Positions 13,242 to 24,200 of a stretch of DNA of 64,000 nucleotides are shown here, piece after piece; position 1 is the first letter of the stretch, and the number at the start of each line of letters is the position of its first letter. The notes under the pieces were generated by a model. It had not been told where the DNA came from. It saw only the letters and a list, made by a program, of their open reading frames with translations, and did no database searches. Origin of the DNA: Craterostigma plantagineum (lineage: Eukaryota > Streptophyta > Magnoliopsida > Lamiales > Linderniaceae). The DNA lies in contig JAPQWV010000750.1 in assembly GCA_027422505.1 (NCBI GenBank), positions 62,001 through 126,000 of the forward strand, written 5' to 3'. The position numbers and the translations under genes were made by a program.

Positions 13242-13246
13242 TTAAC
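13242..13246. repeat. 5-bp target site duplication (right), TTAAC
   Basis: Second copy of the TTAAC duplication created by the gypsy insertion into copia gag. Confidence 0.95.
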
Positions 13247-14778
13247 CTTAGTCTCATTTGTTTGTTCTTGCTTTGCAGACGTTTGACTAACGCTTCAGAG
13301 GCCATTAGACGTTCGTTTGCACAAGCGAGCTCTTCTACTTTTAAACTAAGTAAGGCATAGTTGTTTTCAAATTTTAGCTTAAGTTCATCATAATCCCTAG
13401 CGTCTACGGTGGGTTTCTTAATGTTGTGTCGGTGATTAAACACATCATCGAGTTGTGAGATTCGTACCTCAGACTCGGCGTTGGTGGAAGTCTTAGCTGT
13501 GTTCTCACCGATGTCACCCATCTCCTCGTCCTCGTCCTGTTCGACCAGACTTGCCATGCAGCAATCTTCATCCTTAGGCTCCTCGTCTTCTGAAGTGTCG
13601 TTCACCCATTCAGCTTCTTCGGTGAGTAGAGCTTTCCCACTTTCCATTTTGCGGGTCATTCTGGCCTTACGGTCATAGTAGCCAGAGTCCTTCACGCGTG
13701 GGGCATGGCATTCTTTGGCAAAGTGGCCTGACTTTCCAAACCGAAAGCACTTCACAGACTTCTGAGGTGCTGATTCCTTCTCTTTCTTTGTCGGCTTGGC
13801 TTCCTCCGTGGCAGTGGTCTTTTCGGCGCCGCTAAAGGTTCTTTGGCGATTGGAGGAGGATGAGGATTTTTTCCCGATCTTCTTTGAGACCATCTTTGTG
13901 AGCATTGCCAGTTGTTTGCGTAGATCACGAACATCTTCATCAGATTCTGTATCAGTTTCGGATCCTGAAGTGGAGTCAGATATAACAGCTGGTAGCTTCC
14001 CTTTGTTCTGTTTGGTCTTAGAGGTGGAAGATCGTTCGGTGGTCTTGTTCGAGAGGAGAGCTAGTGGGTCGACTCGAGGGTTGGTGGACTGGGGTTGCAC
14101 GTAGGGAGCATAGGCTGACAGACTGTCGTAGAGAGCATGGATGGAGGTGTTAGAGAGGTCCTTACTCTGAATCATCATCACGATTGCATTGCCCCAATGT
14201 GGTTTGAGGCTACCAAGGAAGCGGTTGTTGATATCGAATTTGTCCCTCGAGATCCTGGCTTTCTTGAGTTCATTGATGACCTTCAAGTATCGGAGGTATG
14301 TGTCACGCAGTTCCTCTTCTTCATAGGCCTGGAAGTGTTCGTACTGCGAGAGACATGCTGATTTCCTCCCCTGAACACTTTCAGTTGTGCCTGCCATGAT
14401 TTCCACGAGTTCATCCCATATTTCCTTGGCAGTAGTGCAGCATTCGATGTGAGTGTAGACTTCGTTGCCCATAGCTTGGAAGAGATATCCTTTGGCAGTC
14501 TCATCGGCCTGTAGGCGAGCCTCTTCATTATCATTGATGGGACCTCTTGGAGTGCGGCGTTCATCCATAGGAGGATTTGCGTTTGGCTGTGCAGGGATGA
14601 TCGTCCAGAACTGTGCTGGACCATTGAAGATGGAGTCCAGAAGGTATTGAGAGAGTGGTGCGCCTTTGTTCCTGATGAACGTGAGGAACCGGTTTGTCCA
14701 TATGCTGTAGTCGCCTTGTCGCAGCATCGGAGGCCTGGTGTCGGAGCCCACTGTTGAGATGTCATTCGTGGTAGACAT
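13242..14778 (-). pseudogene. copia gag (UBN2-type) N-terminal and zinc-knuckle part, copy A
   Basis: The frame opens at ATG 14778 (MSTTNDISTVGS) and runs about 510 aa until it enters the gypsy LTR. Residues about 30-230 match the copia-type gag/UBN2 fold (SIWTNRFLTFIR; AKEIWDELVEIM; LKPHWGNAIVMM). A Ser/Lys-rich linker follows, then the zinc knuckle near residue 345, which reads CFRFGKSGHFAKEC. The second zinc-binding Cys is Phe in both copies. An acidic stretch and a helical region end the frame. Even without the gypsy insertion the frame is shifted by one base relative to the downstream gag part, as seen in copy B. Gag would form the element's particle. Confidence 0.88.
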
Positions 14779-16419
14779 GGTTGGTGCAGTCGAATCGTCC
14801 GTGGTTTTGATCTTGTATCGATAAGAGAGTTAGTAAAGAACGAGATGGGAAATATGAGTTTAACGTGTAGAGTTTTGAGAAAAAATCGTTTAAAGAGTTT
14901 CTTAGAACTAAGTGAGCGTGTGTGATGGTCGATAATGTATGAAGGAAAATATATCTTGAAATTAGGAGAAGTTCTAGAAATTTAAAAACGAGATTTGAGA
15001 CGAGAAATAAATTTTATGTCAATAGTGGTCTAGGGTAGGACTAAAGTGTAAGGATCTAATCATAAATAAGTTTGAGAAAAATTTACCCCGAGAAAATTTT
15101 AACACGAGAAAAATTTAACACGTCAAAAAAATTCGCAGGTTGAAGAGACGTGATTGTATGACGAATTATCCGAGAAATTATGTGTTGAGAAATTTCGGTG
15201 TTTTGTGAGTTTTAGAGAGAATTTCTCGGTAGAAAAATTCTCATGTGAAAATTTCTCGGATCTTAGAATTTCGCATGTGAGAAAGATTCTTAGTTTTGAA
15301 TTTTTAAAACCTTCGCAAGAAATTTCGCATCGAGAGTTGAAGTGTGGTTTTAGGAAGTTTTTCTCGGATTTGAAAGAATCGTGGTTTTGAAAAACTTTCT
15401 CGGATGAAATAAACTTTCTTGGTTGAAAATTTCTTGTATTAAAAAGTCGTGGTTTTTTTTAAAAAATTTTTCGCGAATTTGCAAACTTTCTCGGTTTTCA
15501 AATAGAAGTGTCGTGGGTTGTAATGTGATGTGAGAAAGTTTCTCGGGAAGAAGAAAAAAATTCTCGTAAGAAAGAAACTTTCTCGATTGAAAATTTCTCG
15601 GATATAAGAATTTCGAAAGTTCTCGGCTCAAAAATTTCGCGGCTCAGAAAAATTCTCGGAATAAGCTTTCTCGGTTATGGAATTGCTCGGATTTTAAAGG
15701 GTACGTAGTTGAGAAAAAATGAAGCGCCAGTGAGGTGAAAATAGAGAACTTTTCGCGGTTTAAGAATTCTCGGATTTTGAACATAGGCCGTTGCGAAAAA
15801 ATGCAGTGAAAGTGAAATTTTCGCGGTTTAAAAATTCTCGGATTTTGAACATAGGCCGTTGCGAAAAAATGCAGTGAAAGTGAAATTTTTGCGGTTCTAG
15901 ATCTATTCTCGGGATCAAATTTCGCGGGTATGGAAATTTCGCGGACTTGAACGATTAAGCAAAAATTTTCGCGGTCAAGAACGAGCTTTCACTGTTCCAT
16001 TGCTTTCATGCGTTTTGCCAGAAAATCGTCCCGTTCTTGCTCAAATCTCAACCAAAATCCCTCAAACTTGATCCTAAACTTCAGAAATTCTTCCCTTAAC
16101 ACATAATCGACCGATTTGTGAGCTAAAAACAACAAAAGACAGGTCAAATCAACCAAAAACAGAGAATGGCCGAGATGACCTTTTCTGAAGAGTTTTTGCT
16201 TCAATCTTGCTCAAAACTCGTTAAAATTGATCCAAAAGTGTTTTAAAGACATTTTAGGCATAGAATCGATCTGGGGGAAGGTTTTAAACACAAAAGCAAA
16301 GCATTAATACCCCAAAACGAGCTCAAAATGCCCGAAGTGATTTTTACCCAAAAACACATTTGATCTTTCTCGGAATCGAACGAAACTGGATACAAATCAA
16401 TGCAGATCGATCCACGTTT
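14779..16419 (-). other. Long 5' leader of copia copy A with TCTCGG/TCGCGG motif array
   Basis: About 1.64 kb between gag and the primer site, without a credible gene. From about 15160 to 15980 it is studded with TTTCTCGG and TTTCGCGG motifs (roughly twenty). It also holds two tandem copies of a 66-bp unit (about 15766-15897) that contains ACATAGGCCGTTGCG. The short open frames here are by-products of the repeats. The same leader is present in copy B (45427-47069). Confidence 0.8.
15766..15897. repeat. 66-bp tandem repeat, two units
   Basis: The segment starting AATTCTCGGATTTTGAACAT occurs at about 15766 and again at about 15832, with almost no change between units. The copy B equivalent is about 46417-46548. 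Confidence 0.85.
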
Positions 16420-16431
16420 GCTCTGGTACCA
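16420..16431 (-). other. Primer binding site of copia copy A (one mismatch)
   Basis: The minus strand reads TGGTACCAGAGC, two bases from the LTR end. Copy B has the perfect iMet-type TGGTATCAGAGC at the same place, so A carries one substitution. Confidence 0.85.
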
Positions 16432-16433
16432 CT

Positions 16434-16722
16434 TGTTGGTCCCGAATGCACCAAACAAGGAATTAAAGAGGCTTTGATGGAATGAAAAGGGAGAATTTCT
16501 CACCTTCAAGTGTGTGTAGTGTGTGAAAACTAGGGTTAGCCTTTTGATATTTGATTACCTTTCAAATGGTGTTGGTAAAACCTTATATACCACAGTAACC
16601 CTAGGTATATTAAGGCCCAAACACTAAAGATTAACTAAATACATTCTAGTGCAAAGGCCAAGCTGAAAAGATAATTACAATATTAATCCCAAGACATAAA
16701 CTATTGACACACTCACTAAATA
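16434..16722 (-). repeat. Partial 5' LTR of copia copy A
   Basis: Homologous to the full LTR at 47084-47381 but lacking its last nine bases at the distal (5') end. The sequence jumps at 16722/16723 to a position that in copy B lies 2228 bp further on. Confidence 0.88.
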
Positions 16723-19499
16723 GTACAAAGTTAGATCGGCTTCAATTTTTCATGGGTATTCATAATCAAAGAGAATTTTCGAAGTTCATAAAGCACGAAT
16801 GCTTCAAACACAATTCAGAAATTTTATTAATTACGGTGAAATCTCGGCTTTAATGACCGGATAATGTAAATTCAAAATTTCATTATGGACCTTAGTTATT
16901 GACGATAATTATTGATGTTAATCATGGAATAACGAAGAACTTTGATGAGATGTAAGCGGTAAACGTTTGCTAATTAAAATGGTTACTGGATAACACTCTA
17001 TGCTTTCTGGGTAACATTTAGTGGAACAATAATACCATATGTCTTGAGGTTTATAACAAATGTTTCCGCAAAACGAACATATAATGAGAAAATAATAACG
17101 ACACGTCACCAGTAAATAACACATGTAATACCCAAGTAAAGACAAAGAGGAATAGATCGTAAAATGTTGGAAACAGCTAGAATCACCGACGTAAATGACA
17201 CGGTAAGCTTGAATCGATGTCAATCTCTCATGTAACCAACAAAAAAAACTGGAATTTATCATGGAATAATGTCATTAATACAATTCAAAAATTTCGTTGA
17301 AAAACAAGTGAAGTTCGACTTTAATGAACTAATAAGGCGACTAAATTTGATCACGAGTCATTTTAATTGAATGAGATTATTAATGTTGATAATGGAATAA
17401 CGAAGAAATTTTGATGGGACCTAATATTGGAACGTTTATCAATTAAAAAGAGTGGTTGTTAACACTTTATTTATTCTGAGTAACAATTCATGCATTCTGA
17501 AGAACATTCTAGAAGGTTCTAGATTGTCAGAGATATTAACAGTACAGACTTACTTTACTACCACATTGCCAGCAAATAATACCACATGTCTGATAAAAAA
17601 ATAACAATATAAACAAAGCTTATAACACAGTTGTAGCTACGAGTACCACGAAATAGCTAATCAATACCACAATACTATTTCGATTAATTTCGTTCATGAA
17701 TTCATTTCGTTCAGGTGTATAAGATTGACATTCATGGAAATAGATGGTATGATGAAGCTAAATCACAAAATTTCATTAAAAGACACGTTTTGCGAATGTT
17801 GATATCAATATGTGAAAGTTGAGATAAAAAATCATGTAGACATATAGCTCTTTCTTCACAACATATACTAGTATCTCTTTTAATGAGACATAGTCGTTAT
17901 GAATTCCACCACAAACATATTCAAAGTTCAAAACTAAACAACGAATATCATTATATATGTCGTAAGTCTGTATTTGATACTTTCTGGAAGTTATTTGATA
18001 AGGAATATTAACAGGATGGTTCGTTACCGTTAACAGTACCAGATTTAGCAATCCCGCCCAAAACCCCAATCGTGGCATATATACCGCCCAATTAACCCAA
18101 TCAATCCACAAATCCCGCCCAAAATTTAGCAAGTATAGTAAATCCATCGAAATTCATCCAAAGCCAATATCACGCCCAAAATTTATCAAAACAGTTCTGC
18201 TAAAAAAATATCATATCAATACTTATGAAAAACAAAAGCAGATCGTAATATACCACTTCAGATATTCCAAGCAACGCTACGATTTCATGTAGTAACGGTT
18301 CTATGCCTAATTACCGAAACAGGTCCGCTATACGAGTACCATATCAATACTTATGAAAAACAGTAGAAGGACATAATATACCACTTCAGATATACCAAGT
18401 AACGATTTAATTTCAGGTAGTAACAGTTCAATGCCAAAAAATAAGGAAACATGTCTCTTAGAAGAAAAATACCACATCAATACTTACAAAGAACAAAAAT
18501 ACGTCATAATATACCATTTTAGACAATCCAAGTAGCGCTTCTCTTCATGTAGTTAAAGGTTGATGCCAAAAATTATCGAAACAGGTCTGTTAAACAAAAT
18601 TCTCCATCAATACTTATGGAAAACAAAATTACGTACCAATTAATCAACGAAGAAGTCGATTATGAGTTACCGTTTGTATCATGACCCGCTTTGTTCTTAC
18701 TACCATAAGTTTGACAAAAAATACCACATCTATATTATTATAAGCAAAAAAAGTCAAAAGATACCACTTTGTCGGACAAAAAAATATCGTTTACGAGTAA
18801 TGGAGTAACGTATCTTGAGAGTGTTACAACATTAAGCCGTAACCTAGTAACAATAATGCGTGAAATAGTAACACGTATTCCAGATGAATCGATGCCTGCC
18901 ATACGAGCCGCTTCACACGGCATACGTTTTAGAAGTGATGAGGTAACGATTGCTTCAAAATTCACAAGCCCTATGAATTGCCCAAACTATGGGTATCTCG
19001 AGTACACACAATTTAGCTGCAATTGCTGCCAGAATCTAGTTCGATTTGGCCACATTTTTCTCGAATTTGAACCCATATAAAAATTCATTACAATTACATC
19101 GTACTTTATCAATACTAGAGCAAATCCTACATGACACGTCGGAACGATTGGTTGATGGGGCAGTCGATTGTGCTTGATTCATTGTGAAAAATGAATTTCG
19201 ATTATCCGGAGAAAAAAATATAAATCTGCTAAAAACGTTATACTATCGATAAGTAACATATTATCGGTTTAAAGTAACGCTAGTAGATTTTAAAGTAACA
19301 AAACGTCGTATTTCTGTCACATAAAACTGGCGTCGAATACCACTTTGGAGAACGGTCTATTAAGGGTATTTTAGTCAAAACATAGTTTGGGTCTCTACCT
19401 TTAAGTTTTGCGAAAAAAGGTCCTTAAACTAATTAAAACTTTGACAGGGCCTGATCACTATATTTAAAATTGGTTAGGGCCTGAATACAAATTTTCCCG
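16723..19499. mobile_element. Small non-autonomous MULE, right part only (copy A)
   Basis: AT-rich sequence with no convincing gene, homologous to 49602-52383 in copy B. There the element is complete, with imperfect TIRs. Only the right TIR (about 19380-19499, with AGGGCCTGAATACAAATTTT) remains here. It ends directly at the 9-mer AAAAACAAG (19500-19508). The 103-aa open frame at 18769-19080 is kept in both copies but has no domain I recognise, and it overlaps an antisense frame. I do not call it a gene. Confidence 0.6.
18180..18640. repeat. About 130-bp imperfect tandem repeat, four units
   Basis: The phrase ATCAATACTTATGAAAAACA or a close variant begins near 18214, 18343, 18476 and 18606, giving spacings of 129-133 bp. 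Other parts of the unit (TATACCACTTCAGATAT, GTAGTAACGGTT) recur in register. The units are diverged. They lie inside the small MULE and are also present in copy B. Confidence 0.78.
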
Positions 19500-19508
19500 A
19501 AAAACAAG
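19500..19508. repeat. 9-bp target duplication AAAAACAAG, left of the large MULE
   Basis: AAAAACAAG abuts the start of the left TIR and recurs at 33788-33796 exactly after the right TIR. A length of 9 bp is the usual MULE target duplication. The same 9-mer also precedes the small MULE in copy B (48712-48720). Confidence 0.85.
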
Positions 19509-19560
19509 GGGTCTTTTTAAAAAATGGCCTGACGCGGTCAAGTTTAAAAAAATAGCACTC
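19509..19560 (+). repeat. Left terminal inverted repeat of the large MULE
   Basis: Starts GGGTCTTTTTAAAAAATGGC and ends AAAAAAATAGCACTC. The reverse complement of the right end starts GGATCTTTTAAGGAAATAGC and contains AAAAAATAGCACCC at the matching offset, with GTCA-containing spacers between. Confidence 0.78.
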
Positions 19561-20453
19561 TTGACTTTTTTTTTGGTCAATAGCACTCTTTTTAATTAAC
19601 ACTTAATCATCTTCTCGTAATCCCTTATTATTAATAAAAAGAGAAAAACAAAAATAAAATACAACGCCTGAAATGAATTAAAAGCTGCACGTCCATTTTG
19701 CAGCAGAAAGCATTCATTCCACCTCAACGAATTATTCTTCTTCTTCGTCCTCGTCCTTAAGAGAAATTCCCCGACCTCATATCGCGCTTCTTCACAGGCG
19801 AAGGAAACTGGAATCCTCGGCGAACGAACGATTCGAACCTCACGCTTCAGTGTAAGTATTTTTCCGGGTCGTATTTTGAATATAACCATCTAAATCTGTA
19901 ACTCTCAGTCCTAAACCCTTCCAATGGGTTCTCAAAGCTTCAGAAATTCCGGTTTGGAAGGCCGGACATGTTCATTGTTTTTACTTCCAGTTGATCCGGG
20001 GACCCTGCTTGAAAGCAGGCAACCCGCGCGTTACATCGTGGGACCCCACATTAAAGCAGGAGTCCCGCACATTAGTGCGGCGAATAAATTCACGGGACCC
20101 ACACATAAATTCATGGGACCCGCCCATAAATTCACGGGCCCCGCGCATCAGTGCATTGTCCCGCACATTAGTGCAGGCCCATTAGATCGTGGGACCCGCG
20201 CATAAATGCAGGGTACCTGCGCGTAAAAACAGGGGACCCGCGCATGCCTCATGCACTAGAGCTTGGGTCCCGTGCACAAGAGTTTGGGTCCCGCGCACTA
20301 GAGCTTGGGTCCTGTGTACTAGAGCTTGGTCCCGCGCTATATGTTAGGGTTTTGGGAAGCTCTTACGGCGTTTTACAAGCTATATAAGGCTTGGATTTAT
20401 CAAACACACAACATCTAACATTTTTAAATAATCCCAGAAACAAAACAAGAAGA
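19561..20453. other. MULE left non-coding region with GGGACCC cluster
   Basis: 19626-19722 resembles, in inverted orientation, the sequence upstream of the transposase (29758-29862), including 25 identical bases at 19690-19714. From about 19995 to 20345 about 14 variants of GGGACCCGCGC/GGGTCCCGTGC occur every 20-30 bp, separated by short phrases such as ATAAATTCA and CTAGAGCTTG. No gene is seen before the DEK_C ORF. Confidence 0.75.
20381..20387 (+). promoter_or_regulatory. TATA box upstream of the DEK_C ORF
   Basis: TATATAAGGC lies about 70 bp before ATG 20454 and just downstream of the GGGACCC cluster. It is present at the same place in copy B (53263-53269). Its position fits a short 5' leader for a plant promoter; this is inference from position only. 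Confidence 0.6.
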
Positions 20454-20786
20454 ATGCTGACGGACGCCCAAATCGTCGCCCGCCGCCACGAAATCGTCCG
20501 TCACTCGGACCTCCGGACTACCACGGCCGCCGCCGTCCGCCGCCGTCTAGAGGCCGTCCTCGGCGTCGACCTCTCCCAAAGGAGGGTGTGGATCGTGAGA
20601 GAGATCGGCAGATTCCTAAACGGCGACGACGATGCTCTCGAGGTCGACGGCGACGACGACGATGGTAAGAGCGAAGTGATCGAAGGACAAGCACCCGAGG
20701 CTGTCCGAAACGACGACGACGAGGCTGAGAGCGAAGTGATTGTAGGCCCAGGTTGGATCGAGGTTGTCTGGAACGACGCCGTGTAG
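20454..20786 (+). CDS. DEK_C-domain small acidic protein carried by MULE (copy A)
   Basis: 110 aa, ATG at 20454. Residues about 7-55 (HEIVRHSDLRTTTAAAVRRR through a GVDLSQRR turn to IVREIGRFL) match the DEK C-terminal fold: LeuThr-x-Val-x-Arg-x-Leu followed by GVDL and a terminal helix. That fold is found in DEK and in plant SWIB/UAF30-type chromatin proteins, where it binds DNA. The rest is an Asp-rich tail with two related units (SEVIEGQ...AVRND and SEVIVGP...VVWND). The coding region is GC-rich, unlike its surroundings. The protein is unchanged in copy B although flanking bases differ. It sits 70 bp after a TATA box. It was probably captured from a host gene; its function in the element is unknown. 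A frame that is open by chance cannot be excluded, but the domain match and conservation argue against it. Confidence 0.68.
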   Translation: MLTDAQIVARRHEIVRHSDLRTTTAAAVRRRLEAVLGVDLSQRRVWIVREIGRFLNGDDDALEVDGDDDDGKSEVIEGQAPEAVRNDDDEAESEVIVGPGWIEVVWNDAV

Positions 20787-21231
20787 AAGGATGTCGACCC
20801 AGCTCCGGTTGGTGGAGAAGGGCGAGAAGGGTAGAATAAATTATTTAATAATTTTATCAAGATACTATTATTGATTGTGTGTGACCCTGACAATCTAATT
20901 AGTACTGTATTTTAAATTAACTATGTTTTATAATATAATATTTAGTTCCGTTAAGAAATATAGATAGTGCTATGGTGTTTAATTTAATTTAATTAGGTTA
21001 GTTATGTAATCAACATAAAGGGGTATTAAATTAAGGGTTTTCAGGTTAAACTGTAAGTAACTGACCCGTGTTGGAATAATAAAAGTAAAAAAGCATTTCA
21101 AAACCACCACTTTAACTTTCAATTCAATTAAATCGTTTTTCGTTCCTGCACACAAAACGTCAAACAAATCGTTTCTATGCAATTCCAACTATTCTCTGCA
21201 CTAAAACCTAGTCCTAGAGCGTAAATCAACA
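20787..21231. other. Non-coding gap between DEK_C ORF and ULP(+) gene
   Basis: AT-rich 445 bp. I see no gene; it probably holds the DEK_C 3' region and the promoter or leader of the next gene. The pyrimidine/adenine-rich stretch before ATG 21232 lacks a clear TATA box. Confidence 0.5.
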
Positions 21232-24200
21232 ATGGCAATCAACGCGAACACCGAGAAGGTATTTTTTTCTACTCTGCGTCTATTTCAATTTAACGCAGCA
21301 AACCCTAATTCGGTGCGGACCCGTGCTGATAAGCATAGGTTCGTGCTTAGAATTGAACTGAACATGCCCGTTTTCACGGGACCCGCGCATATAATGATGG
21401 TCCCAGCACGGGTCCACTGCGTATAAGCGTGGTACCCTGGTTATAACGAGCGGATTCCCTGGTCGTAGCGCGTGGGTCTCGTGACCTTGCGCCTGTGAAG
21501 AACAACACGGGACCCGCGCGCTACGATCAGCGGAGCCGCACGTAAAATCAAGGGACCCGCGCTTATAGCCAGCGGACCCGTGCCTAGTCCATCATCTTAT
21601 GGGCGGGTCCCGTGAAAATACGCACAGGTCCCGTGAAAATAGACACATGTCCCGTGAAGATACGCACAGGTCCCCTGCTCATGCGCAGGGGTCTCAGTTG
21701 CATCTGTGCTTGACTGTCAGCATATGCGATGCGGTCCCCTGGCCATATGTGCATAAGGGTTTTCGATTTTCAATATTCATACCAAGTAATTGGCTAAACT
21801 GTGTTTTACGTATAAATTAGGTTGTGATGAAGACGCAGTTGGGCACACAAGTTCCTGATTGTCGTCCTATGGTGACCTCGCTATACGGCGAGGCTAGCCA
21901 GCTGATAAGACAGTGCCTTAACGATGAGGAGTTGGCCCTTTATTGTGCCCACAGTCCGTTCGGCCGCCTTGTCATGACCGAGCCGGACTTTAACCTCTTG
22001 ATTCAGTTGCTGTGGTACCTTATCCAGAGGCAGACGGCGCTGCACACCCGCGAAGAGCTGTGGATGGTTGTTGGCAAAAAACCACTTCGATTTTCAAAAT
22101 CGGAGTATTGCCTAATCACATGCCTCAAGTTCGCAGCCGCAATACCGGCGGTGAACCGCGTCGAAGCATTCACGAGGAGGCATTTTGGCGCTAGTTCAAC
22201 AATTCGACTATCGAACGTCAAGCAAGCGTTGGAGGAGTTGTCTGGCGACGAGGAACGTGTGGACGAAGAGAAGCTCAAGTTGGCGGATGTCTACTTCGCC
22301 ACCGCGGTGTTGCTGCCTCGAAAGTCCAAGAAGGACACCGTCGTGTGTTCCTGGGTCCTTCACCTCGCTGAAGATCGGTTTGCTTTCTCAGAGTATCCTT
22401 GGGGCAGCGAGGCTTTGAAGGAGGTCATGGGCGCTGTGAAGAAAAATCTACGGGAGAACCCACGGGAGTGGCTGATAAGTGGGTTCGTTCAGCCACTTCA
22501 GGTGATTTATTATTAAGCTTCTTTGCATACCTTGTTTTTACATATAAGTAATTGCTAATATTTTTTGTGTTATTTGTATTCAGATACTAGCTTATGAGTG
22601 CATCCCGGGCATTGCAGACACCTATGCGGTGCGCAAAGAAGAAGATTTCACGCCACGCATGCTCAGGTGGCGGACGAAGGAGTGGCCTCATAAGGGATGC
22701 CCGAAATTGAAGAGCATCGCAGAGGCCGCTGACAAGTTCCATGTACTAGGTTAATAGTGCCGTCAGCGGACGAGCTGGAGGCGGCGTACTATAGGGACAG
22801 CGTCTTCGACGTTGGGCCGGCACACAACCTATTCGATCGTGTGACCTTTCTACTCCTGCAGGGAGTGGAGGTTAGGTGCTCCTGCGGCCACCGCTATCGC
22901 GGTGAGGGTTCTAGCCTGCAGAATTTGGTGCCTGAGACCATCGCCCAGATCGAGAGCAGTGGCCGACGCGACACCGATATGATGTTGCATCACGGCCAAA
23001 TCCCCGCACATCCGCACGACATCCCCGAACATCCGCACGAGCACGCCTTTCATGCAACACCGGAGACCGGTCGATCAAGTGGTCATGGTTTCGCCTCGGG
23101 TCCACGCTTCGATGAATGGCAAAGTCGTATGGACCAAAACTTCACCAACTTGTTTGGGCGATTCGACCAACTTGACAGGCAATTGCATCAGTTTCAAGAA
23201 GAAGAGGGTCGACGGTGGTCGACGAACGAGAGAATGTGGGATGCTTACGAGGAACATTGGACGGAAATGCGATCGTGGGCCGACAGCCTCAGGGAGTTGG
23301 GGAACTCCGTTCAGGGTTTGGCGAGCAGATTTTATCACGGGTCTCGCACTCCGCCTACCGAAGCTCGTTATGGTAAGTTATTTATTTATACTTAATTTTT
23401 TAACTAGTTGCGTAGATTACTTATCAGTTACTATTTACGATGTAGATGTCGATCCAAGCGAGTTTCCTGGTGGATCGCACGCTTCACAGCCCGAGTTTGG
23501 TGGTGGATTGCACGCTACACAGCCCGAGTTTGGTAAGTTTTTATACTTAAGGACGTGAAAAATAATTTATAGTAATTTTCGAATTTCTTGTATAGATTAC
23601 GATGAGAGATGGAAGAACACATCGTACATGGGATCGGATGGCTATATTCCGAGCCAGGAGGCATGGGACGGTCACAGTCCGTCTGAATGGGCGCAAAATC
23701 GTTACGCTGGATATGTCCAACCAGATCGGTCCGATGAAGACGAAGAGAGAAGAGAAGAGGTGGTCGACCCATCGTCATGGAGGGGCGCTTATGGTCTCGG
23801 GGTTCACAAGGTAGCGATGGACATAGAGGCTCAAGACGACCACGCTGATCAGTTTGAGACCATGGACGAGCCTCTAGAGGACCACGCTCAGTTCGAGACG
23901 CACGCCGAGCTGCTACAGGACGTCCCTCAGTTGGAGACGCACGCCGAGGCTTCGGTTTCTTCCAAGCGGTCGACAAAGGAAAAGGCGTCGCCAGAGAGAA
24001 GACCCCTGAGCGGACGAAGAAGCCATCTTGGTACACCACGACGCCGTTCACCGATTTCCCCTCGACGAATACAGTCAAAGCTCCAAAGCTTTCGGCGTTC
24101 GAGCGGCATATCCAGTTCAAGGCCCATAACATGTGGCCAAAAGTCGAAAGTCAGCTAAAAACGGCTTTGCGGATTACCGGCATGAACGTCCCAGGGAACC

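Larger units (their letters stand above)
1..16722 (-). mobile_element. Ty1/copia LTR retrotransposon, copy A (partial, interrupted)
   Basis: A copia element reads right to left: partial 5' LTR (16434-16722), primer site (16420-16431), long leader, gag (14778 downward), protease, integrase and the start of reverse transcriptase, which runs off the left edge of the window. The order PR-IN-RT is the copia order. A gypsy element (3482-13241) sits inside gag. The far end of the 5' LTR is missing through a deletion that can be recognised by comparison with copy B. Two in-frame stops in pol and one frameshift in gag show that it is not autonomous. The 3' LTR lies outside the window. Confidence 0.93.

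Noticed and set aside
18769..19080. 103-aa ORF in the small MULE, kept in both copies
   Set aside because: No recognisable domain, overlapping antisense ORF of similar quality, and conservation explained by the recent duplication.
19995..20345. Possible CRISPR-like array (regular GGGACCC repeats with spacers)
   Set aside because: The motif is short and variable, spacing is irregular, it occurs in both orientations, and the genome is a plant genome.
20501..20893. 130-aa minus-strand ORF opposite the DEK_C ORF
   Set aside because: Mirror of a GC-rich coding frame; Ser/Arg-rich without domain. The plus frame has the domain match and promoter context.
23515..24132. 205-aa minus-strand ORF opposite ULP(+) exon 5
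   Set aside because: Shadow of the exon; no domain, runs across introns.
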